From assembly GCA_021157505.1 (NCBI GenBank), contig JAGGWI010000205.1:1-10611 (forward strand): 10,611 nt of DNA, read 5' to 3'. Positions 1 through 5,957 of the stretch are shown in pieces. This DNA is from Desulfuromusa sp. (GTDB lineage Bacteria; Desulfobacterota; Desulfuromonadia; Desulfuromonadales; Geopsychrobacteraceae). The notes below the pieces were generated by a model, which was given only the letters and a program-made list of their open reading frames with translations, did not search any database and was not told the DNA's origin. A program made the position numbers and the translations under genes. The first letter of the stretch is position 1, and every line of letters begins with the position of its first letter.

Positions 1-32
1 CCCCTGGCCGGCACAATATGAACGAGCCAGAA

Positions 33-88
33 ACTGATAACTGATAACTGATAACTGATAACTGATAACTGATAACTGATAACTGATA
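33..88. repeat. Tandem array of eight 7-bp repeats (ACTGATA)
   Basis: Eight uninterrupted, identical head-to-tail copies of ACTGATA (TATCAGT on the other strand) occupy exactly 56 bp. The array lies about 30 bp beyond the stop codon of the lipoprotein gene. A pure 7-bp period has no coding explanation, because 7 is not a multiple of 3. It resembles the short tandem heptamer repeats known from cyanobacteria and seen between genes in some Deltaproteobacteria. Copy number is likely to vary through replication slippage. No function can be assigned. Confidence 0.97.
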
Positions 89-118
89 CAGGATTCTTTT
101 TAATCTGGAGCAGGAGCA

Positions 119-499
119 CTACTGGGGATGTTTTTCCAACTGAATCAGCAAATTTTTAAGCTGTTCAATTTGTTCCGTTAGTTTCTGATTCAGTTTATTC
201 TGCCGTTCCAGGTCGAGCAACTGTTGCTGCCCTGATTTACGCAGTTGTTCACTTTGCGCTTTGCACTGATCCAGTTCTTGTGAATAGAGAATGATAGTTT
301 CTGCTCGGGCAGCCCAGAGGCTATCGGGGTAATCCAGTTTCAGTTTTTGTAAGCTGTCGACCCGTTGGCTTTCTTGAAATTCATCAAAAGCCAGATAAAA
401 ATCTTGCTGATCCTGCAATGCTGCCTGCTTTGGTTGTGGGTCAAAAACCGCACAACCGGTGAAGAGAAGGGACACAATTAAAAGAGAAAGAAGTTTCAT
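119..499 (-). CDS. Small coiled-coil lipoprotein, QseG-like partner of the upstream GGDEF sensor
   Basis: This encodes a predicted 126-residue lipoprotein. Residues 1-15 form a short signal peptide (MKLLSLL, then a hydrophobic run). It ends in a lipobox-like F-T-G-C, with the lipidated Cys at residue 16. Residue +2 is Ala rather than Asp, which favours sorting to the outer membrane. The mature part begins with a helical stretch containing a TPR-like YPDSLWAARAE segment. It ends in a polar, Leu-heptad coiled coil of about 45 residues (LTEQIEQLKNLLIQLEK). I chose ATG 497-499. An in-frame GTG at 509-511 overlaps the upstream stop, but it has no room for a ribosome site and would put Arg-Val-Val before the signal peptide. 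The gene starts 8 bp after the GGDEF gene stops, so the two are almost certainly co-transcribed. Small size, lipobox, C-terminal coiled coil and position after a GlrK-like sensor all recall E. coli QseG. This is an analogy of architecture, not proven homology. Confidence 0.85.
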   Translation of the reverse strand: MKLLSLLIVSLLFTGCAVFDPQPKQAALQDQQDFYLAFDEFQESQRVDSLQKLKLDYPDSLWAARAETIILYSQELDQCKAQSEQLRKSGQQQLLDLERQNKLNQKLTEQIEQLKNLLIQLEKHPQ

Positions 500-507
500 G
501 ACAACTC

Positions 508-1824
508 TCACCCTTCCAGCCTATAATTGCTGCCTTCCTGAATTTTCAAATACTCCTTGACCCGCGCACACTCCTGACTGATTGCCAAGCGTGAAGGATA
601 GTCGTAGCGAGTTGACGCAATCACAGCAATCGATATGGTCATCAGCGTAAAAGTACGGACGACCCCGTAACGATCTTCAGCAGCAAAAGACCCGACTTCC
701 CGATCCTTAGCATTATAAAAAGACGGCACCAGCAGAGTAAACCCATCAATAATTTTCTGTGCCAGGAGTTCTCCTGAGTCAATACTGCTGAGTACGACAT
801 AATCATCACCGCCAATATGTCCAACCAAGTCATGCGGGCTACCGTACTCTCCGACAACCTCTTTAAGGAGTTGACCAACCCTCGCCAGGACATCACTGCC
901 AGCCTTGTATCCATAACGATCGGCATAAACCTTGAAGTTATCCAGATCAATATAGAGGTGAGAAAATGGCTCCCTTTTACTGATTCGCATGTCAACTTCT
1001 CGATCAATTGCCAGATTACCCGGTAATAGAGTCAGTGGATTCATATCCAGATGCAACTGTTCCAACTCACTCAGCTTTTCTCCCATTCGCGCAAAATCAC
1101 TGGCTAATTGTGCAAATTCGTCACTTCCAGAGATCTCAGGATAATGATCAAATCTTCCCGCAGATATTCTGTGGGTTGCCTTTTTAAGCTCTTTAACTGA
1201 ACGGTGAATACTTAGAATAACTGCTATTGAAACGGGAGCCGAAAGGCAAATACCGAGCAAACTTAAAAAAGCAGTCATTTGAAAAGCATCACTGGTATGT
1301 TGCGATAACTTAGCAAGTCCAGTATTTATTTTCTGTTGTTGTTGTTGTCTGAACTCTGCCAGATAATTCAATAATTGCCCCCGGAGAGGAACCGTCTTTT
1401 CATTGGATAACTGCTGCGCTTGCGACCAGTCCTCCCAGGACAGTAACTCAGTCAGCTGGCTATTTACCTCCCGGTAGCTTTCAACTAATTTTATTAATTT
1501 TCTTAACTGATCCGAAAGGGGGGGACGGTTTAAAGCCAGAGCGTAGCGAACAAATTCATTGTTCCGGTTAAGTCTTAATTCACTCAGCGACGGGTCACGA
1601 AGTATGAGCAATTGTTTTTCAATATTTTCCTGAGCGAACAGATTCTGTTGCAGATCACGCACCAGCTCAAAAGTACGAAACTCAACATTGACTAAATTCT
1701 CAGTATCACTGGTCTGCTGATGCAATCGTGAGAGGGCAAAACCAATAGCAGAAAGACTGAAAAACACGACCACCAGATAACCGATAATCACTTTTTTAGT
1801 TACGGTTGAAAATAAGTTAAACAT
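508..1824 (-). CDS. Membrane sensor with GlrK-like periplasmic domain, HAMP and divergent GGDEF domain
   Basis: The 438-residue protein has TM1 at about 12-33, a helical periplasmic region (about 34-183, with a five-Gln run at 160-164), TM2 at about 184-206, HAMP at about 207-256 and a C-terminal GGDEF domain from about 264. The domain carries LPGN in place of the usual GLxNR opening, the DLDNFK metal-site strand (D293) and GGDDY at 338-342. Aligned by eye to PleD, the guanine-contacting Asn is Ala301 and the guanine-contacting Asp is Ser310. The I-site RxxD is SPHD (329-332), without Arg. Cyclase activity is therefore doubtful, and canonical product inhibition is not expected. The periplasmic half and post-HAMP segment resemble GlrK/QseE-type kinases, but no kinase domain follows. 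I chose ATG 1822-1824 at MFNLFSTV; an upstream in-frame TTG (1846-1848) only adds a non-membrane leader. The output could be GTP binding or protein interaction instead of c-di-GMP synthesis. Confidence 0.88.
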   Translation of the reverse strand: MFNLFSTVTKKVIIGYLVVVFFSLSAIGFALSRLHQQTSDTENLVNVEFRTFELVRDLQQNLFAQENIEKQLLILRDPSLSELRLNRNNEFVRYALALNRPPLSDQLRKLIKLVESYREVNSQLTELLSWEDWSQAQQLSNEKTVPLRGQLLNYLAEFRQQQQQKINTGLAKLSQHTSDAFQMTAFLSLLGICLSAPVSIAVILSIHRSVKELKKATHRISAGRFDHYPEISGSDEFAQLASDFARMGEKLSELEQLHLDMNPLTLLPGNLAIDREVDMRISKREPFSHLYIDLDNFKVYADRYGYKAGSDVLARVGQLLKEVVGEYGSPHDLVGHIGGDDYVVLSSIDSGELLAQKIIDGFTLLVPSFYNAKDREVGSFAAEDRYGVVRTFTLMTISIAVIASTRYDYPSRLAISQECARVKEYLKIQEGSNYRLEG

Positions 1825-1859
1825 CCAACATGCAGCTCCATATATCAAGAAGTCACGAA

Positions 1860-1998
1860 CAGGGTGCTGAAAAACGTTTTCGAGGGCTTGAGTGCAAGGC
1901 GAAAATTGTCGATAAAGCGCAGTTTACACCACGTAAATGAGAATTTTGAAGCCATTTCAACACAGTAATCGCAATGCAGATAGTTTTTCAATAGTCTG
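1860..1998. repeat. MITE-like dispersed repeat with imperfect terminal inverted repeats
   Basis: The left end CAGGGTGCTGAAAAAC (1860-1875) and the reverse complement of the right end (1983-1998, CAGACTATTGAAAAAC) agree at 12 of 16 positions, including the terminal CAG and the inner TGAAAAAC. Between them lie about 107 bp with no convincing gene. A 60-codon open frame across it has no ribosome site and spans the repeat itself. The direct repeat AAGTCAC flanks the region at 1850-1856 and 2031-2037. From memory, closely similar sequence recurs in Desulfuromonadales genomes, but I could not check this. The element fills most of the gap between the liv terminator and the GGDEF gene, so the promoter of that gene may lie in or across it. 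Confidence 0.6.
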
Positions 1999-2055
1999 CT
2001 AAAGACTACTATAAACCCTCCCCACATGCAAAGTCACAGAAACGTTCTCAATTCC

Positions 2056-2083
2056 AAAAAAAAGCGCCCCTTAAAGGGCGCTT
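2056..2083 (-). terminator. Rho-independent terminator of the liv operon
   Basis: The arms AAGCGCCC (2062-2069) and GGGCGCTT (2076-2083) form a perfect 8-bp GC-rich stem with a 6-nt loop. Read on the minus strand, the stem is followed directly by a run of T (complement of the A run at 2056-2063). It lies about 20 bp after the livF stop codon, where an operon terminator is expected. There is also a short A/T tract on the other side, but no plus-strand gene reads into it. Confidence 0.92.
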
Positions 2084-2104
2084 AAAAAACCAGAATAAAA
2101 TCAT

Positions 2105-2812
2105 CTACATCCCCAGGTAGGCCTTTCTCACATCATCATTAACCAACAGATTATCAGCTGAATCAACCAGAGAAATACGGCCGTTCTCCATAACGTAACC
2201 TCGATCAGCCAGCTTCAAAGCTTGATTGGCATTTTGCTCTACCAGGAAGATCGTTGTATTACTCTCTTTGTTGATCTGACGAATAATCTCAAAAATCTTT
2301 TTAATAATCAGCGGTGCCAACCCCAGGGACGGTTCGTCGAGCAACAAAACCCGAGGACGAGCCATCAGTGCACGAGAAATTGCCAGCATCTGCTGTTCAC
2401 CTCCCGACAAGGTTCCACCAAGCTGGGTTCGACGTTTTTCGAGGATTGGAAACAGAGTCATAACATAGTTCATATCCTGCTGGATCAGGCGCTTATTCTT
2501 ACGCAAGAAAGCACCCATTTCCAAATTTTCCTGAACTGTCAAATCGGGAAATATCCGTCTCCCTTCAGGAACCTGAACAATCCCTTTTTCAACAATTTTC
2601 TCGGCACCCAACCCTTTTATAGAATCACCATCCAGCAGAATATCACCACTACGTGGAGGAGTAATCCCACATATCGACATTAAGGTCGTCGTTTTACCTG
2701 CCCCATTGGCACCGATAAGAGCAACAATCTCACCCTCTGCTATCTCAATAGAAACATCTTTTAGAGCTTGGATATTACCGTAATAAGTCTGTATATTCTG
2801 GATCTTAAGCAT
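2105..2812 (-). CDS. livF: Branched-chain amino acid ABC transporter, ATP-binding protein LivF
   Basis: This 235-residue cytoplasmic ATPase is one of the two nucleotide-binding subunits that energise uptake of leucine, isoleucine and valine, or related amino acids, through LivH/LivM. Walker A is GANGAGKT at 34-41 and the Q-loop Gln is at 80 (GIVQVPEGRRIFPDLTV, a LivF hallmark). The ABC signature LSGGEQ is at 135-140 and Walker B is VLLLDE ending at 160. The switch position reads LVEQN (190-194), with Gln where most ABC ATPases have His; this is usual for LivF. Length is normal for the family and the protein looks intact. It is the last gene of the operon, followed within about 20 bp by a strong terminator. 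The start ATG at 2810-2812 has only a weak GAG-type ribosome site. It lies 76 bp after livG, and that gap holds an 18-bp hairpin. Confidence 0.97.
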   Translation of the reverse strand: MLKIQNIQTYYGNIQALKDVSIEIAEGEIVALIGANGAGKTTTLMSICGITPPRSGDILLDGDSIKGLGAEKIVEKGIVQVPEGRRIFPDLTVQENLEMGAFLRKNKRLIQQDMNYVMTLFPILEKRRTQLGGTLSGGEQQMLAISRALMARPRVLLLDEPSLGLAPLIIKKIFEIIRQINKESNTTIFLVEQNANQALKLADRGYVMENGRISLVDSADNLLVNDDVRKAYLGM

Positions 2813-2833
2813 AATAGTCTCGTTATTTTCATA

Positions 2834-2888
2834 AGGTTTCAGGAATCAGGTTCAAGGTTTAAACCTGAATCCTTGAACCTGATTCCTG
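2834..2888. repeat. Heptamer-phased perfect 18-bp inverted repeat between livG and livF
   Basis: The left arm CAGGAATCAGGTTCAAGG (2840-2857) and right arm CCTTGAACCTGATTCCTG (2871-2888) are perfect complements with a 13-nt spacer. The sequence is also phased at 7 bp. AGGTTTC, AGGAATC, AGGTTCA and AGGTTTA follow each other from 2834 to 2861, and on the right TGAATCC, TTGAACC and TGATTCC run from 2866 to 2886. The right arm abuts the livG stop codon (2889-2891), and the left arm ends 28 bp before the livF start. No T-run follows on the minus strand, so this is not a typical terminator. It more likely stabilises or processes the mRNA, or is a mobile palindromic repeat. Confidence 0.95.
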
Positions 2889-3686
2889 CTATTCCGTTTC
2901 CTCGCCCAGATAGGCTTCAATAACCTTTGGATTATCCTTGATCTCCTGGGGACTTCCTTCAGCAATTTTTTTGCCATATTCCATAACAACAATAGGATTG
3001 GAAATATTCATGACCAGTTTCATATCATGCTCGATCAAAAGGATAGCGATACCTTCCTCCGCGCTGATTCTACAGATCAACTTCTCCAAATCGGACGTTT
3101 CCTGAGGATTCATCCCTGCAGCCGGTTCATCCAACAGCAACAGAAAGGGATCAGTTGCCATTGCCCGGGCAATTTCCAGACGTCGCTGTGCTCCATAGGG
3201 GAGATTTTTGGAAAATTCGTTAGCGTAATCGGCTAAACCAACTTTTTCAAGCAGCTGATAACTCGACTCAACAATCTGCTGTTCTTCATCACGAACCGAC
3301 TTACTGCGTATGATCGCTTTAAAAATTCCCGCTTTCGTCCGGCAATGGCGACCAATCATGACATTTTCCAGAACCGTCATATCGGGAAACAGACGAATAT
3401 TTTGAAAGGTCCGCGCCAGACCCATTTCAGTCACTTTATTTGGTTTTAAGCCGTTTAGTCTACGCGTTTTCAAACCCTTGGGGTGGAGCAATATATCACC
3501 TTTGGTCGGATTGTAAATCCCGGTGATACAATTGAAAAATGTAGTTTTCCCAGCACCATTTGGACCGATCAATGCGGCGATATCGCCTTCATAGACTTCC
3601 AAAGTCACACTGTCGACAGCCCGAAGACCGCCAAAATCCATCGTCAGCCCTTTAACTTCAAGTAGCTTATGTTTATTCTCAGCCAT
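2889..3686 (-). CDS. livG: Branched-chain amino acid ABC transporter, ATP-binding protein LivG
   Basis: This 265-residue cytoplasmic ATPase pairs with LivF at the LivH/LivM permease. Walker A is GPNGAGKTT at 41-49 and the Q-loop is ARTFQNIRLF (Gln95). The signature LPYGAQRRLEIARAM starts at 162 and Walker B is LLLLDEP ending at 188. The switch His is at 220 (LLIEHDM), and the family-typical C-terminal VIEAYLGEE tail is present. The insertion after the Q-loop (about 112-140) and the overall length distinguish LivG from the shorter LivF. The ATG at 3684-3686 lies within the end of livM (8-bp overlap, ATGGCTGA), so translation is probably coupled. A GAAGGA ribosome site sits about 11 bases upstream. 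No lesion is seen. Confidence 0.97.
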   Translation of the reverse strand: MAENKHKLLEVKGLTMDFGGLRAVDSVTLEVYEGDIAALIGPNGAGKTTFFNCITGIYNPTKGDILLHPKGLKTRRLNGLKPNKVTEMGLARTFQNIRLFPDMTVLENVMIGRHCRTKAGIFKAIIRSKSVRDEEQQIVESSYQLLEKVGLADYANEFSKNLPYGAQRRLEIARAMATDPFLLLLDEPAAGMNPQETSDLEKLICRISAEEGIAILLIEHDMKLVMNISNPIVVMEYGKKIAEGSPQEIKDNPKVIEAYLGEETE

Positions 3687-4908
3687 TATTGGTTTTTTCC
3701 TTCGAACCTTTATATTCGTACGTCTGCCGGAGATTACTGATAATCCCCTGGGGACGGAAAATCATCATCAATACCATTGCTGCTCCGAATGCCAGCATTC
3801 GGTATTCAGAGAAGGCACGCATATACTCGGGGAGTAATATCAGGAAAAATGCTCCGATAATAACTCCGAGGATTGAACCCATACCACCGAGAACAACAAT
3901 CGATAGAATGATCGCCGATTCCATAAAAGTAAAGCTGGCGGGATTGATAAAAGTCGTTTTAGAGGCAAACAGAACCCCGACCATTCCAGCCCAAAACGCA
4001 CCGAGTGCGTAGGCAGACAACTTGGTACGAGCGATATCGATACCCATAGCAACACAAGCCACCTCATCTTCACGCATGGCAATCCAGGCACGACCGATCC
4101 GGCTATTTCTTAGACGAGTCGTCACCAGAATAGTAAAAATCACCATCCCAATCATAATGTAATAGATATAAATGGTGGAATTCGCCAGATTCAGATCCAT
4201 TCCAAAAAAACCGGGCTTATCAATATTGGCAATTCCACTCGGACCGAATGACAAGCTGTCCCAATTTTCCATGACAACCTTGAAGATCATCCCGAAACCC
4301 AAGGTCACTATTGCCAGGTAATCACCGCGCAAACGCAAGATCGGGAAACCGAGGACAACTCCAAAGAGACAACCAAGGATTCCACCAATCGGCAGCGAAA
4401 TCCAGAAACCAAGATCAAAATGATGGTTCAGTAGCGCGTAAGAATAAGCACCAACACCAAAGAAAGCCACATAGCCAAGGTCCAGCAATCCGGCCAATCC
4501 AACAGTTATATTTAATCCGAGCCCCAAGACGACATAGATCAATGCAGAAATCATAATGGTACTCTGGTAGGTATCAAAAACCAGCGGGAAAACCAGCGCC
4601 GCTAGCAATATGAACCCCATAGCTTTGTAACGAAAGGACATATCCTCAAGCAACAGTTGGGTCTTACTGCGGATCTCTCCTCCTTCATCAGCAACTTGCT
4701 TTCTCATTTGTTGCCGCGCCAACATGTAACGCCAGAGATACGACAAAACAAAAGCACCAATCGCCACCCAGAGCATATTCATCCAGCGCCAGATCACCAC
4801 CTGATTCATGGTGTTGACACGGACAACCATCAGCGGAAAGGTCAGAAAGACAAACCAGAGGGAAACCAAAATTGATTTTTTAAAGTTCTGTAGCATATCC
4901 GTCACCAT
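3679..4908 (-). CDS. livM: Branched-chain amino acid ABC transporter, permease LivM
   Basis: This 409-residue inner-membrane permease forms the translocation channel with LivH. The N-terminal part (about 1-90) adds two hydrophobic segments and a charged cytoplasmic loop, like the N-terminal extension of long LivM proteins. The permease core from about 95 holds the conserved GLAGLLDLGYVAFFGVGAY segment (137-155), GFPILRLRGDYLAIVTLG (187-204) and the cytoplasmic EAA-type coupling loop IGRAWIAMREDEVACVAMGI (271-290). GGMGSILG (341-348) lies near the C-terminal membrane segments. The ATG at 4906-4908 shares one base with the livH stop (TAATG) and has an AAGG ribosome site 5-6 bases upstream, which supports it over the second Met at residue 5. 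The 3' end overlaps livG by 8 bp. Confidence 0.96.
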   Translation of the reverse strand: MVTDMLQNFKKSILVSLWFVFLTFPLMVVRVNTMNQVVIWRWMNMLWVAIGAFVLSYLWRYMLARQQMRKQVADEGGEIRSKTQLLLEDMSFRYKAMGFILLAALVFPLVFDTYQSTIMISALIYVVLGLGLNITVGLAGLLDLGYVAFFGVGAYSYALLNHHFDLGFWISLPIGGILGCLFGVVLGFPILRLRGDYLAIVTLGFGMIFKVVMENWDSLSFGPSGIANIDKPGFFGMDLNLANSTIYIYYIMIGMVIFTILVTTRLRNSRIGRAWIAMREDEVACVAMGIDIARTKLSAYALGAFWAGMVGVLFASKTTFINPASFTFMESAIILSIVVLGGMGSILGVIIGAFFLILLPEYMRAFSEYRMLAFGAAMVLMMIFRPQGIISNLRQTYEYKGSKEKTNNG

Positions 4909-5810
4909 TAAACCTTCTGCTTACGAACCTTACCGAGAATTCCGGCAGGCCGAAGGATCAGGATGAGAACCAGCAAACCAAAAGTAAAAACATCCTCATA
5001 GTCACTGGAGATATAACCGGCGGCAAAACTTTCCGCCCAACCAAGAACCAGACCACCGAGCACCGCCCCGGGAATAGAACCGATCCCCCCCAAAACCGCA
5101 GCAGTAAAAGCTTTAACCCCGGCCAGAAATCCGATGTAAAAATTGACTTGACCAATATAAGAAGCAACCAGCACCCCACCAATCGCAGCCAGAGCTGAAC
5201 CGATAATAAAGGTCAGCGAAATAATTCGATCGACATTAACCCCGACCAGACGCGCCATATTCATATCCTGCTGGGTCGCGCGCATCGCTTTTCCAACCTT
5301 GGTCTTCTTGATCAACAGGGTCAGAAGAATCATGGTCACAACGGTTGTTATCAAGATGACCAACTCAGGAGAGCCAATAATATGGGCAACCGGTTCCATG
5401 AAATCAAAATCGGGGATCAGTCTGGGAAACGGTAAAAAGTCAGGAGTTTGTGCCAACAATACATAATTCTGCAAAAAGATGGACATCCCGATAGCACTGA
5501 TCAGTGGTGACAACCGTGGAGCACCCCGTAACGGTCGATAGGCAACCTTCTCTAAAGTATAGCCGTAGGCGCAAGCATAGATGACCGCAATAATTCCAGC
5601 CAGGATCAGGATGGAAACCCCACTTAAACCGTAGATGGTACAGACACCGGCAACAATCAGCGCAACAAATGCACCGATCATGTAGATCTCCCCGTGGGCA
5701 AAGTTGATCAACTGTATGATGCCGTAGACCATGGTGTAGCCCAAGGCAATCAAAGCATAGATACTTCCCCGCGTTAATCCACCAAAGAAGAGTTGAAGAA
5801 AATATTCCAT
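4908..5810 (-). CDS. livH: Branched-chain amino acid ABC transporter, permease LivH
   Basis: This 300-residue polytopic inner-membrane protein is the second channel subunit of the LIV transporter. Family marks are GSIYALIALGYTMVYGIIQL (15-34), NFAHGEIYMIGAF (36-48) and the coupling loop KVGKAMRATQQDMNMARLVG (171-190). KAFTAAVLGGIGSIPGA (233-249) and a C-terminal ILRPAGILG (285-293) are also present. I chose ATG 5808-5810, which puts MEYFLQ directly before the first membrane helix, as in other LivH proteins. A longer in-frame version from a TTG at 5856-5858 would add 16 polar residues and run into the intergenic hairpin, so it is unlikely. The gene follows the binding-protein gene by 147 bp, and its stop overlaps the livM start by one base. 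Confidence 0.96.
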   Translation of the reverse strand: MEYFLQLFFGGLTRGSIYALIALGYTMVYGIIQLINFAHGEIYMIGAFVALIVAGVCTIYGLSGVSILILAGIIAVIYACAYGYTLEKVAYRPLRGAPRLSPLISAIGMSIFLQNYVLLAQTPDFLPFPRLIPDFDFMEPVAHIIGSPELVILITTVVTMILLTLLIKKTKVGKAMRATQQDMNMARLVGVNVDRIISLTFIIGSALAAIGGVLVASYIGQVNFYIGFLAGVKAFTAAVLGGIGSIPGAVLGGLVLGWAESFAAGYISSDYEDVFTFGLLVLILILRPAGILGKVRKQKV

Positions 5811-5863
5811 AAATAACGACCACCGTTGGGGGAAAAATCTATATTTTTCCAGTTTCAATAAAG

Positions 5864-5899
5864 TTTCAGGGGGCTGGTAAGAATACCAGCCCCCTGAAA
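5864..5899 (-). terminator. Strong intercistronic hairpin between binding-protein gene and livH
   Basis: TTTCAGGGGGCTGGTA (5864-5879) and TACCAGCCCCCTGAAA (5884-5899) form a perfect 16-bp stem with a 4-nt loop and a GC-rich core. On the minus strand it is followed by CTTTATTG, a poor T-run, so complete termination is unlikely. Lying between a binding-protein gene and its permease genes, it probably acts as a leaky terminator or as an mRNA 3' end that keeps the binding protein more abundant than the membrane subunits. This role is inferred from position. Confidence 0.8.
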
Positions 5900-5927
5900 G
5901 GGCTTCATAAAACAGCGCGAAAAATCA

Positions 5928-5946
5928 GAATAAACACTGTTTATTC
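5928..5946. promoter_or_regulatory. 19-bp palindrome just after the binding-protein gene
   Basis: GAATAAACA (5928-5936) and TGTTTATTC (5938-5946) are perfect inverted copies around a single central C. The site lies 11 bp beyond the binding-protein stop codon. It is AT-rich and nearly loop-free, so it looks more like a protein-binding dyad than an RNA hairpin, although a 7-bp stem with a 5-nt loop is possible. No regulator can be named. Confidence 0.4.
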
Positions 5947-5957
5947 ATCTATGGTGC

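Noticed and set aside
508..511. GTG start at 509-511 for the lipoprotein, overlapping the GGDEF stop
   Set aside because: The purine-rich stretch directly abuts the GTG, leaving no spacer, and the signal peptide looks normal only from the ATG at 497-499.
1845..2027. 60-codon minus-strand open frame across the repeat upstream of the GGDEF gene
   Set aside because: It coincides with the MITE-like element, has no ribosome site, and its composition follows the repeat. Such frames arise wherever this type of repeat is inserted.
2222..2683. 153-codon plus-strand open frame opposite livF
   Set aside because: It lies wholly antisense to a clearly real ATPase gene, shows no family motif and is explained by codon mirroring of livF.
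2840..2888. Intrinsic terminator between livG and livF
   Set aside because: The stem is perfect, but no T-run follows on the transcribed strand. livF lies only 28 bp further on and needs read-through.
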